From CAMENZ01 sp041854955 (lineage in GTDB: Bacteria; Bacillota; Clostridia; Peptostreptococcales; Anaerovoracaceae), in the NCBI GenBank assembly GCA_041854955.1, contig JBHADF010000028.1, positions 1-54,030 of the forward strand: 54,030 nucleotides of DNA. Reading direction: 5' to 3'. Positions 52,644 to 54,030 of this stretch are shown here, one piece after another. Under the pieces are notes generated by a model. The model did not search any database. It saw nothing but the letters and a program-made list of their open reading frames with translations, and was not told the DNA's origin. The position numbers and the translations under genes were made by a program. Position 1 is the stretch's first letter; each line of letters begins with the position of its first letter.

Positions 52644-52667
52644 GTTGGCTGACCGTAAGGATTTGAA

Positions 52668-52800
52668 AAACTAAACTCTAACTTATCCTGTAGATTAGGT
52701 TTTGTCAAAACTCTAAACTGCCACATAAGTTGAGACAAGATTAAAGCACTTCAAGCAAAATGCCTGGAGTGCTTTTTTGCGTAGAAGAATAAGTTTAGTT
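52668..52800. repeat. Cluster of short repeats between purL and the recombinase gene
   Basis: A perfect nine-base inverted repeat AACTAAACT (52669-52677) and AGTTTAGTT (52792-52800) encloses the purL terminator. AAACTCTAA is repeated directly at 52673 and 52708, 35 bases apart. AACTTAT (near 52680) and ATAAGTT (near 52725) form another inverted pair. The layout could be recombinase-binding sites, but short repeats also arise by chance in A+T-rich DNA. Confidence 0.3.
52743..52778 (+). terminator. Intrinsic terminator of the purine operon
   Basis: AAAGCACTTCAAGC pairs with GCCTGGAGTGCTTT around AAAAT and runs into six T residues. Confidence 0.88.
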
Positions 52801-52851
52801 AAGGTATCCATATAACATCTAATTTATGAATAAAGAAACGGAGGGATATAG

Positions 52852-53457
52852 ATGAAGTATGGATATATCAGAGTATCAACAAAAGAACAAAATATAGATA
52901 GACAATTAACTGCTATTTTGAAAGAGGAGGTTGAGATGAATAAAATTTACATTGATAAGGCAAGTGGCAAAGACTTTAATCGGAGAAAATATAAAAAGCT
53001 CATAAGAAAACTGCAAGAAGGGGATGAACTATATATCAAATCCATCGATAGACTTGGAAGAAATTATGATGAAGTCATAAAAGAATGGAACTTTATTACA
53101 AAAGATAAAAATGCAGAAATTATTGTGCTTGACTTTCCTCTTCTTGATACAAGAACAAAAGCTTATGATCTAACCGGAAAATTCATAGCTGATATTGTAT
53201 TACAAATATTATCTTATGTAGCTCAGATAGAAAGAGAAAATATACATCAAAGACAGATGGAGGGGATAAAGGAAGCGAAGAAAAGAGGTGTAAAGTTTGG
53301 CAGAAGTAAAATAGATGTGCCAAAAGATTTTGAAAAGGTAGCGAATCAGTGGAGCAAGAAAGAAATCAGCATAAGAGCCGGAGCAAAGCAGCTTAATGTA
53401 AGCCATACCACTTTTTCCAAATGGTTAAAAGAAAAGGGTTATACAAAAGAACAATAA
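52852..53457 (+). CDS. Small serine recombinase (resolvase/invertase family)
   Basis: A 201-residue site-specific recombinase. The catalytic domain (about 1-140) begins YGYIRVSTKEQNIDRQL with the nucleophile Ser9, followed by the IKSIDRLGRNYDEV Arg motif. The E helix is near IADIVLQILSYVAQIERENI and leads to the conserved RQMEGIKEAKKRGVKFGR linker. A C-terminal helix-turn-helix covers about 160-198 (KEISIRAGAKQLNVSHTTFS). This size fits resolvases and DNA invertases, not large serine integrases. No transposase is adjacent, so an invertase or stray resolvase is likeliest. The A+T-rich codon use suggests transfer. ATG 52852 follows GGAGGGATATAG. Confidence 0.93.
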   Translation: MKYGYIRVSTKEQNIDRQLTAILKEEVEMNKIYIDKASGKDFNRRKYKKLIRKLQEGDELYIKSIDRLGRNYDEVIKEWNFITKDKNAEIIVLDFPLLDTRTKAYDLTGKFIADIVLQILSYVAQIERENIHQRQMEGIKEAKKRGVKFGRSKIDVPKDFEKVANQWSKKEISIRAGAKQLNVSHTTFSKWLKEKGYTKEQ

Positions 53458-53511
53458 AAGAGAACCTGATGTTAAGGGTCAAAAGTTGTAATCAAAATAT
53501 AATCTGAGAAA

Positions 53512-53660
53512 ATGTCAAAAAAAGTAGACTTTAATTTACAGATGAAAACCTGCCAACAAAATATTGTTCAACATCTACAAAAAGCCATTAAATCCACGAT
53601 AAACCATATAATACTTTCTTGAATTATTATACCAGAAATGGTAAGAAAAGTCTAAGTTTA
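53512..53660. other. Gap with inverted repeats around a reverse-facing promoter (possible invertible segment)
   Basis: TAGACTTT (53525-53532) and AAAGTCTA (53647-53654) flank 114 bases. Each can be read as the half of a dyad around a two-base AG core (AAAGT-AG-ACTTT at the left), the layout used by serine recombinases. The right copy forms the -35 (TAGACT) of a minus-strand promoter with TGG-TATAAT at a 17-base spacing. Inversion would point this promoter at the gene starting at 53699. In the present orientation I find no good plus-strand promoter. An eight-base repeat in this much A+T-rich DNA can occur by chance. Confidence 0.3.
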
Positions 53661-53698
53661 TTTCCAAAAGTTGAAGCAGTGAATGTAAAGGAGGAATT

Positions 53699-54030
53699 AT
53701 GAAAAAGCGAATATTGGGCATTTTTCTGTGCCTTGTAATGGTAGTAGGGATGCTGCCGCTGGAGGCCTTGGCAGAGGGAAGCAAAATTACAGAAATACGG
53801 CTGTACAGCGACACCACCTCTGTACAGGCGGGACTATTGCCGGAATTCACGGTGACGACGACAACACCTCATGCGAGTATAGACAACGTGAATACCAGTT
53901 GGCACTATTGGCATAAAACCGTAAATAATTGGTTCGGATTCGGCACTTCCGATCCCGTTGCAGTCTCAGACGGAACGCACTACGGATTAAGGGTTTGTGT
54001 GGATTTAGAGGAAGGGTTTTCCTTTGATGA
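53699..54030 (+). CDS. N-terminal part of a secreted protein (3' end outside window)
   Basis: The frame is open to the window end. A signal peptide is clear: MKKR, a hydrophobic stretch ILGIFLCLVMVVGMLPLEAL and a likely cleavage after Ala-Leu-Ala. The mature part begins EGSKITEIRLYSDTTSVQ and continues into a beta-rich region with many Thr and Trp residues (TSWHYWHKTVNNWFGFGTSD). It resembles the start of large clostridial surface proteins with repeat and wall-binding domains, like the one whose end opens this window, but the visible 110 residues do not name a family. The AAAGGAGGAATT ribosome site is strong. Expression may depend on the repeat-flanked gap upstream. Confidence 0.85.
   Translation, partial: MKKRILGIFLCLVMVVGMLPLEALAEGSKITEIRLYSDTTSVQAGLLPEFTVTTTTPHASIDNVNTSWHYWHKTVNNWFGFGTSDPVAVSDGTHYGLRVCVDLEEGFSFD

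Noticed and set aside
1..54030. CRISPR array, rRNA operon or complete insertion sequence
   Set aside because: No regularly spaced repeats, no 16S/23S/5S segments and no transposase reading frame with terminal inverted repeats were seen.

Overview
The window reads as a chromosome segment of a strictly anaerobic, low-to-moderate GC Firmicute of class Clostridia. Indicators are strong AGGAGG-type ribosome binding sites, heavy use of AGA/AGG and ATA codons, the Firmicutes order priA-def-fmt-rsmB-stp-prkC-rsgA-rpe, an oxygen-sensitive class III ribonucleotide reductase (nrdD-nrdG), and surface-protein repeats of a kind I associate with Anaerovoracaceae (Mogibacterium/Eubacterium group). The family-level placement is a guess; the class-level one is firm.

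Layout. (1) 1-1990: the 3' end of a secreted repeat protein, a small broken gene, a tRNA-Pro with the unusual anticodon AGG, and a convergent radical SAM gene. (2) 2008-14641: a dense forward block of queH, asnA, priA, def, fmt, a membrane zinc protease, rsmB, the PP2C phosphatase/PASTA kinase pair, rsgA, rpe and pepV. It couples translation start and end (formylation, deformylation, rRNA methylation, ribosome GTPase) to cell-wall sensing. rlmN, which often sits between rsmB and the phosphatase, is absent. (3) 14710-22124: a class A penicillin-binding protein diverges from comEC-holA-DMT transporter; the two promoters share their -35 bases. (4) 22242-31018: an iron alcohol dehydrogenase, an ABC exporter, a rhodanese plus CoA-disulfide-reductase/rhodanese pair, a SUFU-domain protein, a GNAT/TRIC operon, and a membrane-anchored protein that looks like an M20 peptidase that has lost its metal ligands. 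(5) 31153-34548: nrdD-nrdG behind a candidate NrdR box, then rpmB. (6) 34550-41220: an accessory, more A+T-rich stretch of small uncharacterised genes and wrecks. It holds a Fic relic, a DUF4261 protein, unknown membrane and cytosolic proteins, a DKNYY-repeat protein, a KilA-N protein, and a DNA methylase relic that was translationally coupled to it. (7) 41329-52643: a purine operon purE-C-F-M-N-O-H(AICARFT only)-D-L. Its PurF lacks the catalytic cysteine and the other glutaminase residues, and bifunctional PurH is replaced by a PurO-type cyclohydrolase plus a stand-alone formyltransferase. (8) 52644-54030: a small serine recombinase and the 5' end of a new secreted protein. The gap between them carries inverted repeats around an outward-facing promoter, which suggests a possible invertible switch.

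I see no CRISPR array, complete insertion sequence, rRNA gene or intact prophage. The strongest leads are the cysteine-less PurF in an ammonia-type purine operon, the M20-like pseudoenzyme, the tRNA-Pro(AGG), the KilA-N/methylase coupling relic and the (speculative) invertible promoter beside the surface protein gene.
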